NCBI GenBank assembly: GCA_964036275.1
Contig: OZ038434.1
Location: forward strand, 39,393,279-39,457,278
Length of the DNA: 64,000 nucleotides
Direction of reading: 5' to 3'
DNA from: Litoditis marina
Taxonomy: Eukaryota > Nematoda > Chromadorea > Rhabditida > Rhabditidae
The stretch's first letter is position 1. Each line of letters starts with the position of its first letter. Shown in pieces: positions 41,898 through 64,000 of this stretch. The notes under the pieces were generated by a model. That model saw only the letters and a list, made by a program, of their open reading frames with translations, was not told the origin of the DNA and did not search any database. The position numbers and the translations under genes were made by a program.

Positions 41898-43550
41898 TTT
41901 TCTCTCACATCCTAGTCTCCTTCTATGACGGTTATTCTCTCTTCCCACTCGCTATCCTTTAAGGTTCGCTCCGTATTATTTATCACTGTAGAGAAGTGGA
42001 GATACACGAACAACAACATTACAACTTACTAGTTATGATTCGATTGAAGTTCTGATCCAGAGCCAATGTTCTGAATATAATTGTCCATGGAGAAGCGTCT
42101 CTCGTCCAACCAAGAAGGTGACACAGCCTGTTTGATATAGGAAGTTACGAGCAATTTTGTAGTTTGATCCCGATACACATTCTGATAAGGCATATGATAG
42201 TGTTCGGTGTTTCTAAACCAAACTAATTCTGTGAACTTTGCCTGATCCCGCTGCGTTTGTAGTTTGATCCCTCCGTATTTTGATCGAAACTGGTTTTCGA
42301 AATCAAACTACAGTGCTGTTTTGATCAGTGCTCATTGATCGTGTGTTATCACCTTTTTCGGTAGACAGAGAAAATGAAATATGAACACGGAAAATACACA
42401 TTTCAACTGTTTAACAATGCAACCTCCGATGTAACGCAGAATAACAGGTTGCATCTGATTTCTGTAGTTTGATCTCCTCATTATTTACCACTGTAACATA
42501 GTCAACCCTTTACAAAAAAATGAATTACTCGGGCTCGAAAAGTGTTAGAACGCACTTCTTCTTTGATGAATTTCAATGCGAAAAACGTGAGCGTCACGGC
42601 ACCCACAACAGCCAGAAACATCAAGACATTGCCGCAGGTGAAAATACTCTTTGATGATCTGTAATAACTATGTAACGCATTTTCTTTACTTTTTCCATTT
42701 CCCCAACCAAATAACAAAGCTCATTCACAGAGGTTCCTCTTGCAATAAATTGGAAGACACTCTCAGCTTTCTTTGTCCGGCTGAGTTTGTAGTTGGATTG
42801 AAATGTGTTTGAAACTTCTGATGTGTTTGCAGATCAGTATAATGCTCACTTCTCCGACATTACTTACTTCTCACTTACATTACCAGTTAACCATATATTT
42901 AAAGAAGAAATTATATGCGTATAAATATGCGTAATATACCAATCTACCAATAAAAAACTATGAAATTTTTTTCAGAGTTCGATCACCAATTTCATTAGTT
43001 TTTTTTTTATTGCATATCGTTTGAGTGTAAGCGACAATGAATTCGTAACTAATAAGAAAAAGTCGATATTGCATCAAAATTGCGATAAGGCGCCACGGGT
43101 GCAACCGATCTTCAAGCAACTTGTAACTAGTTTCTACCAAAAAATTGATTAATGTGAGAATATAGGAAAATAATAGTTACCGAACCGCGTTTTCTTCTGA
43201 ATGAATAAGAATAATATCCATCGGTCTTTTCTGTGAAGTGAAAACCTTTTTCCATAGTCAAAATCAAGTTGATCAAGTTGACATTCATAGTAATTCTAAT
43301 ATGACATTTTGGAACTTGCTAACAATCACGAAGATTCATTCTCAAACTAAGATTTTTTACGGGAAGAAGGATGAGAACGTATTGAAAACACAAACACCGC
43401 ATCGAATCAGGTATACACTCTCTGCAAAGTAAATAATAATGCTTCTATACCAACTTACTTTTCTTCTTTCGGTTCCGGGTCCACATCTACCAAAAACACA
43501 TCCCGCTCTTTCTGTTTCGACGCATTTGAGAACGTAGACTTGGGCAACAT
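38079..43550 (-). CDS. Papain-family (C1A) cysteine protease with N-terminal membrane anchor, 412 residues, 11 exons
   Basis: Cathepsin-type endopeptidase made as a zymogen. Exons: 43550-43459, 42658-42556, 42127-42030, 41767-41696, 41384-41231, 40390-40261, 39802-39643, 39365-39281, 38840-38750, 38498-38428, 38261-38079; phase is kept at every join. Residues 1-41 are polar and lack a signal peptide. About 42-59 is a transmembrane helix ([18 protein letters not shown]), so the protein should be a type II membrane protein with the protease outside or in the lumen. The I29 propeptide follows, with an ERFN-like [12 protein letters not shown] and ITQFTDWT. The mature domain has oxyanion Gln216/217, catalytic Cys222 (CGSCWAF), His359 ([11 protein letters not shown]) and Asn379 (KNSWG), so it should be active. 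Nematode relatives with such anchors exist; I cannot name the gene. Several MITE and tandem-repeat copies lie in its introns. Confidence 0.93.
39138..39275. repeat. Dispersed TTGTAGTTTGATC repeat, copy 3
   Basis: It starts CTGTTGTAGTTTGAT; later blocks GATGAAACTACC and GCAACAAACACCATACTG follow the order seen at 5838 and 34415. It lies in a protease intron. Confidence 0.55.
39924..39952. repeat. Copy of the protease exon 7 acceptor junction
   Basis: CCCAGCAGGACCCGTAAGACTCTGAAAGG repeats, with few changes, 39782-39810, which spans the start of exon 7 (active-site Cys region) and its acceptor. The offset is 142 bp, upstream in the gene. Confidence 0.7.
40614..40672. repeat. Degenerate copy of the protease exon 5 donor end
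   Basis: ACCTCCTTC(G)GTTC, CGG...GTGAATTGAGTGAT and GGTCGA reproduce 41228-41287, the end of exon 5 and its donor, about 607 bp further along the gene. It is diverged and no longer open in frame. Confidence 0.55.
40702..40886. mobile_element. MITE, ~185 bp, TIR CAGGCGGCGTAGCAA, copy 1
   Basis: It begins CAGGCGGCGTAGCAATCC and ends TTTGCTATGCCGCCAG, inverted-repeat ends with one change. The interior is full of CTCATGAG-type palindromes. A second copy lies at 53694-53868 in the TMC gene. No coding capacity. It lies in a protease intron. Confidence 0.85.
40973..41192. repeat. Three degenerate ~90-bp tandem units
   Basis: Units share TCAAAA(A/G)(T/C)AG(C/T)TCGTA(C/A)ACA(G/A)C at about 40974, 41058 and 41158, followed by AAAA-rich text and GAATT(C/G). 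It lies in a protease intron. Confidence 0.55.
41823..41891. repeat. (CT)n microsatellite, ~68 bp
   Basis: A near-perfect CT run in the intron between protease exons 3 and 4; long enough to be polymorphic. Confidence 0.95.
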
Positions 43551-43688
43551 TGCAGCAAGGTGCACTAGCGAACTAATAGATAAGAAACCACTTCATTCTG
43601 ATAATTTACCCCTACTGGGACACTAATTAAAAGTGGAACCTCGACAGAAATAGTAGTTATGTTATAGAGTATGGTAGTTATAGAAAAG

Positions 43689-43768
43689 TGCACTAGCGAA
43701 GTAATAGATAAGAATTAAGTATTAAGAAACCACTCATCTCTTCGAATAATATACCCAAACTGAGACAG
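43689..43768. repeat. Duplicate of the protease 5' flank
   Basis: GTGCACTAGCGAA(G)TAATAGATAAGAA, AAGAAACCACT and TACCC...CTG...GACA repeat 43560-43622, the sequence immediately upstream of the protease start codon. The offset is 129 bp. Confidence 0.7.
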
Positions 43769-44076
43769 TATCTTTAAGACATGAAAGTACAATTGGAAAA
43801 GTTACGAGACAATACAGCCCATTACAGTACTATAAATATAGAACCAAATTATAGTTGTAGTCTGATCTTTGAACTCAAAAAAGTTTTCGAATATCGAAAA
43901 AGTGCACCTAGATTTTGTTCGGAACACAGCGAAAATGAGCAAATATTCGCGGCGAGATATAAATAATTTAAACAACAATATAGTCGTTGCCAACGGAAAG
44001 GCCGGAGGGTACTGTATATCTCACTTTCCGCTGTGCACGCACACATGTTCATGATTCCAAGGCTTCCCCGTTATGT

Positions 44077-44146
44077 GCTCTAATAGCGCAGTGGTTAGCG
44101 CCCTGCTACGAAACTTTTGCCCGCAGGTTCGATTTCGGCAAGAGAC
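44077..44146 (+). pseudogene. tRNA-like sequence with intact A and B boxes, degenerate anticodon arm
   Basis: TAGCGCAGTGG (44084-44094) fits the A box and GGTTCGATTTC (44126-44136) the B box at normal spacing; the D stem GCGC/GCGC pairs. The expected anticodon stem does not pair and the acceptor and T stems are weak. It is more likely a tRNA pseudogene or the head of a tRNA-derived SINE than a working tRNA. Confidence 0.4.
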
Positions 44147-46438
44147 AGAAATTTATAAATTTGGCACTCACCATAATTGATTCGGTCATGCAATGGTTGG
44201 AGCTTCATTGATCGGAGAACATTGAAAAAAAGAAAATTACATCAATGAAAATGACGAAAATTACATGTTCTTCAAAAATGCAAATGTTTCCGTATTAGAA
44301 ATCATCTTTTGTTCGAGGATAGAGAAACAGTGGCAGTTTGACAAAATTCTCCAGATATTCTCTTCTTATATAGCTGTTAGAGATACTCAAAAACTAGTTG
44401 ATTGTCAACTCTCGTGTCACACAAATTTATGTAACTTCGTTGTGACTCATTTGTTATCAATCTAACAATATTTACAGTTTTAAAGTTTCCGGCAGTCATT
44501 TCACATAGAAACCACACCGGAAATACATTCGATATAAGTTAGTACAACATTCTAACCTTTGACTATGTGCTTTGTTGTAGTTGTCGAAATTTTGATGGGT
44601 TTTACACTGTTTACGGGCTCCCTAAGGTGTTCCCCCCATTCACATTTAACCAAAATTGAACTGTCTTCACGTACACAAACAACTTTTATTGGTATACTCT
44701 TCTAGTTATTCTGAACAATCGTTTCAATCTGAACTTAACTGCATATTGTTTACCCCATTCGTTGTTTAGCCCTGCGGTATAAGTCATTGTTGATGCATTT
44801 CCATCGCACCTCTTTCCATTGTAACACCTAACCCTAAAATGAGTGCGCGCTGTAATCTATTCACTCTCTGCTTATTGTGATCGAATCGTGTTGCAGAAAC
44901 CTGGATCAGTTTGTCACTACTTCTCACAACGAAGTCGTTAAGTTTATTATATAACTAGTTATAAGTTGACTAATTTACTTGTTCAATTTCATCAACCCAA
45001 ATTCATCAGTTTATCTTTTCACTTCCTGACCTCTTAGATCTTGAGTTTGTCCACCGATCAAGTTATCCAATAGTGGCGAAGTTATCAAGTCAAGTTATCT
45101 CACATAATTCTCTTCAAATTATATAGATTGCACCGCATGAATAAGCTTATAGGAAAGTTCACATGTCCATCTGCCTCGAAGAAAGAGCTTTTATCAAATT
45201 TGTAGTTTGCTTCCTAACAGCCCGGTTGCGTCATCTTCAATTTTCATTATACTACTGTATTTTTTTATCACTCGTCGTGTTTCTTTTTCGCAACTTGTTT
45301 CTTTTATCTCATGTCTTGTTCTCCTTTCAATCATAATTCACTCCTCCCGTTGTGCGTAAATTTTAATAGAAAATGAGAACTTCACTGGTACCAACTTTCA
45401 ATTTCACTTCGATGAACGAGTTTACGTCTCGAATTCGCTGGATTGAAACTAAAAATACTTCAAACTAAACTGTATATTATTATATGATCCTGGTATCGTT
45501 ATACTGTGATTCCACTGCACCATCCAAACAATACGCACATTTGTTCACATGCCAGACTCCTCCACCCTTCTTCAAATAACATTTATTTTTATGTCTCACT
45601 GTCGATGAACCTTGGCATGTTTTGATTTATTGTTAGTTTGCCTTATTTATTCATTTTATATGTCTCACTGTCGACTTATTTGTTCACTTTCGCTTCGACC
45701 GAAACGAGAAAACGTTCTGGAGTTCGGTCGTATCCTATAAATTCTCCTCAGTTATACTTTGAACGGTACTTTCATCTCAGAGCCAAAGGGTCAACCACAA
45801 AAACATCTCACGTGTGTCTGTGCAATTAATATTGTACCTGAAAATCTCGCCCGCTCTGCTCGTCTCTACCCTCTCACCATCGCCTGCTATGTCTCTGGCA
45901 TGTCTCGGTGCAGATTAATACATTGGGTGGACAGTTGGCGCGGGACTGGCAAAAACCAACTGCTCCTTCTATTCGTGATAACCGAATGGTTGCATTTCCG
46001 TTCGCAGTATCAATTTGTCACTTTTCTAGTGTTCCAACCACTCTGTTTCACACTTTTCTCGTTCAGTATTGATTATCAGACTGTCCAGGTGGAACTTTAA
46101 GAAACACGTGAAGGATTTATGATTGAGTATTAGTCCGCAGTATCAAATCAATTTGTCACTTTCCTAGTGTTCTAACAACTTTGTTCACGTAAAACGTTGA
46201 TAGACGGAGGTGTTATAGGTTATAGTTCAGTTACATGACTAGATGTTTACCTATCAAAAGACACTTTATGTACCGAAAAATCGTTATGAGTTTGTAGTTT
46301 GGTCCGGAAGTCTTTCAGTACACCCACGAAAATGTCGACTCTCCTATTATCACTTAGTCAAAATCAAGACCTACCCACCATATTGAAACTTTATTCCTTT
46401 TGTTGTTCAGTATATTTACAATACAATACAATAGTTTA

Positions 46439-46579
46439 TTACGGGATCAGAATCTGTACAATTCGCCGCAACATTTTATCTTTCCAAGTGTGCATCTCTT
46501 CTCTAGCGATCCTCATCCAGTTTCTTCCGACAGCTTCTTCGAACTCATCTCTCCATCTTTGTTTTGGTCGCCCCGGGGG
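46439..46579 (-). pseudogene. LINE (RTE-like) reverse-transcriptase ORF, 3' end relic
   Basis: The minus strand reads GRPKQRWRDEFEEAVGRNW then MRIAREEMHTWKDK to a stop at 46439. This matches the GRP-x-x-RW-x-D...W-x-x-x-A...W pattern at the extreme C-terminus of many non-LTR retrotransposon proteins (family knowledge). A stop lies immediately upstream in frame, so it is 5' truncated. A short ATTGT-type repeat follows, as at RTE 3' tails. It is not functional. Confidence 0.7.
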
Positions 46580-46785
46580 TCAGTATATTTATTTGAACCT
46601 AAATCTGGTGTTTGGACTTGAAAAACTTTTGTTTTGACGATCGCTGTTTTGGGCGGCGCCATAAAATTATACGGCTAGTTGTTTTTGCTATTGGGATCAT
46701 GTAACCTGAGAACGCTGTCCGCGTACTACACTTTTTGCGACGAACGGAAAACTTTCGAGTCTTTTATCTTTGATGTTGCCGCTTC

Positions 46786-46818
<33 letters not shown>

Positions 46819-46836
46819 ATTAACAATAATAATAAC
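46786..46836. repeat. (AAT)n microsatellite
   Basis: AATAATAAT run with a few interruptions. Confidence 0.95.
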
Positions 46837-49743
46837 AAGAGTTATTTGTTCATCACTTCTTGGTACAATATTGAAGGCAAAACGTGTTGGAAAAGATTGT
46901 GCGCTTTGTTGTGCAAAGGTATAACATTTCTTCTTTATTTCAGAAAAAAAAAACAGAATAGAAAACCTATGAATAGTTTTCCGTTTTCCCATACACTTAT
47001 ATTTTGATTCCAAAACCAAGGGAGGCCAAATAAATTTTTGTATCCACTTTTTAGGGTATTTATTGCAGATCCTCGATGTATAAGTATCGATCCCAGGTTT
47101 TTCCTACAATCTCGTATTATATTCTTTCAGCTTCCACTCCTTATTTGTCGATCTTGTAAAACCTCAATGTGTGCATATACGTTTTTTTTTCATTTCTGTT
47201 TGAGTTATCTTACCACGCCAGGTCGGTGCTATCATTGATGGAAAACCCATCTTGGAAACTGATGAACACGGTATTCGTTTCACATAACTAGTATGCTCAT
47301 CCAAATGAACCATCTTTGAAACAACAAGTTCGATGGCTATCGATCATTTTTCGCCTAATATTGATTTTCATGCTTATATCAATCAGTCAGTGGCTAATCT
47401 CTAGGACAGATTTCCACTTGTCTCCTCATTACAACATATGAAAGTTCCGCGAATGCCAACGAAAATGACAGATTGTGACGAAAGCAGTCGGCGCGACGCG
47501 CACTGCGACGCGACACGACTTATCAATACTCATTATTAATATTAATTATATTATTAATTATTGAGTGCTTATATGAAATATTGCATACTTTTTGGTGTGT
47601 TGTACACCGTTTGCTAACCATTTGCATAATCTCACTTTGAATTATTTGAGCTTTTGTAATAGCTTATAGATAGTGTATTTCCTGCAAAATGTGACATACT
47701 GTTTCACAACTTTTACAAACCCTATCGCGTATGTCTTTACGCCTTAGGTAATAAGTAAACTTGCATTGAATCTTGAACCTTGACCGGTTCACTGGTTCAG
47801 AAATATGAGTATGATATTGCCTATATTCTTCTCCAAAGATGTTCACGGTCTCGAAACGTTCAGTGCCGAGGTTATTTGCTCCTATTTTAGCTCAATTTTG
47901 CCAATTTTTTCGCACCAGGAAGTTAATTTTTTTCTGAGGTCTACCCGAATTTGTCTTGATTCCTTATAGTAAAAACTCTGTTCTAGTTTTGTTGTGTTCA
48001 TAACATCTACTTTATTTAGACACTTTCCTGCTGTGCTTCCAATTTCATTATTCTACGCCCTTTCAGTTCCGAAACGATGATGTAGGTCAAACTACAAACT
48101 TATACATGGTCATTTTTATGAACACACTGACCAGATTCTCATTATACCATTAACATTATTAGCCGAACACCGGTGACCCACCGCCATTATGCGATACTCA
48201 AAGGCTCGTTCCAGTTTTTCATGTCGTTCGGACCACCACATGTGTTGGAAAGAATAGCACTTGTTACATGTGTTTTTGTGAAGTGCAAGGTTCTAGAGAA
48301 GGGGGGAGAAAGTGATAAGCAGAGTTGACGAAGACAAATATTATCCTTTTTCATTTTCACAAGTTTTCATTGAGTGAGATATTACTAATTATAGCATTAA
48401 TACAAAGACATGCATTGCTTCGGTTTTTTCACATATTCAAAATTATTTGACCTGTGAATTTCACAGTTCCTGATTGTTTCTGTCACGTCACGTAGAATAA
48501 TGCGACATGAGCGCTGAAGCCTACCTTCAACCAGTGCAACCAACCTATTCACATTACCATGTTTCGTTTTGTGTTTGAGTTCTCTTTTTTCACGGAACAG
48601 GTTGTTATTCATTTCCCCGTCACTATTATATGAAAATATGCCGTTCATTTACTTTTGTATCTCCCAAAATATGGCTGAGTACCGTAAGTGATTGCGACTC
48701 ACAACCTCGACACTTCCTGATGGTTTCGCTCAGTGAAATTGTTCACAAATGATCATTTCATTCAACTCTGCCACTTCTTCCCTTATCCCCTGATACGGGA
48801 CAGAGTACTGCTAGTGATCATACAGGCGTGGAGAAGACTATACATTTTAGCTGGGAGTATTTTCTTTCTTATAAAACGAATACTCACTCCCTCACTACTA
48901 TACAAAAATATGTACAGTATATGATTGCGACTTTGTGAAAGAGACTATATAGTTTGGCTCGAAGTGTTACCTGCCTTATAAAAAGAGTCCGCATGGCGTT
49001 GTACTGCCATCAATCTTGTGCTTCACGAACATTTATCAGACAGATTCCTCGCCTCAAACATGAGAACCGAACACGCCGGAACGAGATATATAGAGTGGGC
49101 AATACTTAATATCTAGAAAACTCCTGTAAAACTGACAATATACTAACAGAAGAGCTCTGAAGTTTACTAGAAATCAAATAGTTAGTACATTGAACTGTCC
49201 ATGAATCAACATTTTTCATGCTTTTTGAATAGGAAAGTGAGAAAAACGTGCAAGAAATGGAAAAGTTTCGGGTGTTACTTTGTCACGTCACAATTTAGGA
49301 GATGTTCCCGAACTGAGTCGTCTTTCTTTATCTGACTTCGTTTCTACCTTCTAGGGGTGCAGGTAGATGCCGCTTTATTCAGAATCTTGTTTCATGATGA
49401 ACTGTTATTTGAATGTTATAATTATATGAATGTGCTCAGTAAAAGAGGTACTCATAAATCGTTTCGACCCTGATTCAAGACGATCATCAAGATGATTCAA
49501 GACGAAGACGACGAAGACGACTATTGCAAAAGGGCCTGTTAATCAGAAACATGTTCGCAGCATTAGTCATTCTACATCTGGCTGTACCTCGAAAAAGTAT
49601 AAAAAGATCTTGACTGATTTGGGAAAACATCTGAATACATTGTTCGCCCACAATAACACTTCCTCTCAAGTAGCTTTCCTGCAACTCCATCTCATCCTGC
49701 GAATATTCTTCTATGCGGTATCTTGCGATACTATACTATTTAT

Positions 49744-49828
49744 CAATTGCACAGTTACGTGAAACATGGTTAGCATAGTAGAAGTCAGAAACGTGCAATG
49801 ACAAAGTGCACGATTTCTCATCAGTAGG
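49744..49828 (+). repeat. Dispersed repeat (GTGCAATGACAAAGTGCACGA family), copy B
   Basis: CAATTGCACAGTTACGTGAAACATG, then TCAGAAACGTGCAATGAC and AAGTGCACGATTTCTCATCAG. Closest to copy D at 60342. Confidence 0.65.
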
Positions 49829-50537
49829 CTATCTTTACCTGACTAATTTAACAATTTTCTTTCAGTATATCTGGATGGATGTGAGAGCAAAGAAATAGCG
49901 TACGTTTGCAGAGACGCAGAATCGGAAATGTATTCGTAAAACTCGTGAATACAGCTTCAGCTGATGTTTGGACACTTTTGCAGTTTACGAGCTGTTGATC
50001 GTACATTTATGACCGCCATTTCGTGAACGCACATCTATCACCTGTTTTTCTTCAAATCGAACGTTTGGTCAGAAAAAATTAGAGAAAAATCAGTGTAACT
50101 ATATGTAAATCGTGGTATGAAGTTTTCTTCTTGTTCCGGCTTTTTATTACGTTTTTTTCCTCATTTATGTGTAACTGAAAGAATACCAGTAAGGTACATA
50201 TTAGGTACTAAGCATGGAAAGCGAACTCGCGCCTGGAGGTTTTAGCACTTGTTCTATTTCTTGTACAACTCATTATAACATCATATCGCTTCACTCAACG
50301 CTCATTACAACAGTACAACTGCTCTGCCACCCGAATATGACCATGCTTCGAAAAGTTGCTATTCAATAATCTACCAGGTTTCTCATATTTCTGGTTTCCT
50401 AAATCAATTTCTCATGAATCTTGCGATGGTTACGTCCATATTGCCTGTTATACCTGTAAAAACCTCTTCCCCGCTACATTTTTAGAGAAAAGACCAGGAA
50501 GGAGTGTGGAGTGTGGTATCGTCTAGTCCTCTACAGT

Positions 50538-63974
<13,437 letters not shown>

Positions 63975-64000
63975 GTAAGTTGGAAGGAAATCTGCAAAAA

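Larger units (their letters stand above)
43551..50529. other. Intergenic region between protease and TMC genes
   Basis: The two genes diverge from this 7-kb region, so it holds both promoters. Apart from the tRNA-like relic, LINE end, AAT repeat and small repeats listed separately, I can support no gene; short frames near 45759 and 46299 lack domain content. Confidence 0.5.

Noticed and set aside
43181..43196. A 16-nt candidate micro-exon (AAGAAAACGCGGTTCG) between protease exons 1 and 2
   Set aside because: It has splice-like borders but breaks the phase into the transmembrane exon; direct joining of exons 1 and 2 is in frame. It may be another weak echo of the exon 1 end.

Overview
The window is animal nuclear DNA from a nematode, most likely a rhabditid close to Caenorhabditis. 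The evidence is a cuticle-collagen gene with the nematode-type short Gly-X-Y layout, AT-rich introns bounded by TTTTCAG-like acceptors and GTRAG donors, probable trans-splice acceptors just upstream of several start codons, and genes whose closest known relatives are nematode or metazoan neuronal and sensory proteins. It is not bacterial: every real gene is split into small exons, so I rebuilt the gene models by hand from conserved protein blocks, splice sites and reading-frame phase. Exon coordinates are in the evidence text; each CDS entry spans start codon to stop codon, or to the window edge.

Layout. (1) 82-9631, minus: the N-terminal 605 residues of an NMDA-type (GluN1/nmr-1-like) glutamate receptor in 16 exons; TM1 onward lies off the left edge. 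Its largest intron holds a 371-bp near-perfect foldback palindrome and a ~140-bp tandem array studded with GGCGCC. (2) 10397-13014: a young BEL/Pao-like LTR element with identical 235-bp LTRs, a 5-bp target duplication and only a gag-like ORF (minus). (3) 13897-15806, minus: a 289-residue cuticle collagen with a TATA-like box and a poly(A) signal. (4) 15860-24670: a repeat-rich stretch of about 9 kb with no gene I can support. (5) 24681-33376, plus: a PKA-type kinase most like PRKX, 11 exons. (6) 35389-37323, plus: an unrecognised secreted, acidic, glycosylation-site-rich protein with a C-terminal hydrophobic tail; its 3' end is duplicated just downstream. (7) 38079-43550, minus: a complete papain-family cysteine protease with an N-terminal transmembrane anchor, 11 exons. 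(8) 43551-50529: intergenic, with a tRNA-like relic and the 3' end of a LINE. (9) 50538-63974, plus: a TMC channel gene, 29 exons and 1078 residues, running off the right edge.

The genes do not form an operon and share no obvious pathway. A glutamate receptor, a TMC channel and a PKA-like kinase would all fit neurons, but that is only juxtaposition. The most unusual signal is structural. Next to many exons, a short copy of the exon-intron junction recurs roughly 100-145 bp away inside the intron. I count about nine such echoes across four genes and two noncoding stretches, and the GGCGCC array has a similar period. This looks like a local-duplication process that keeps producing spare splice sites and possible alternative exon ends.
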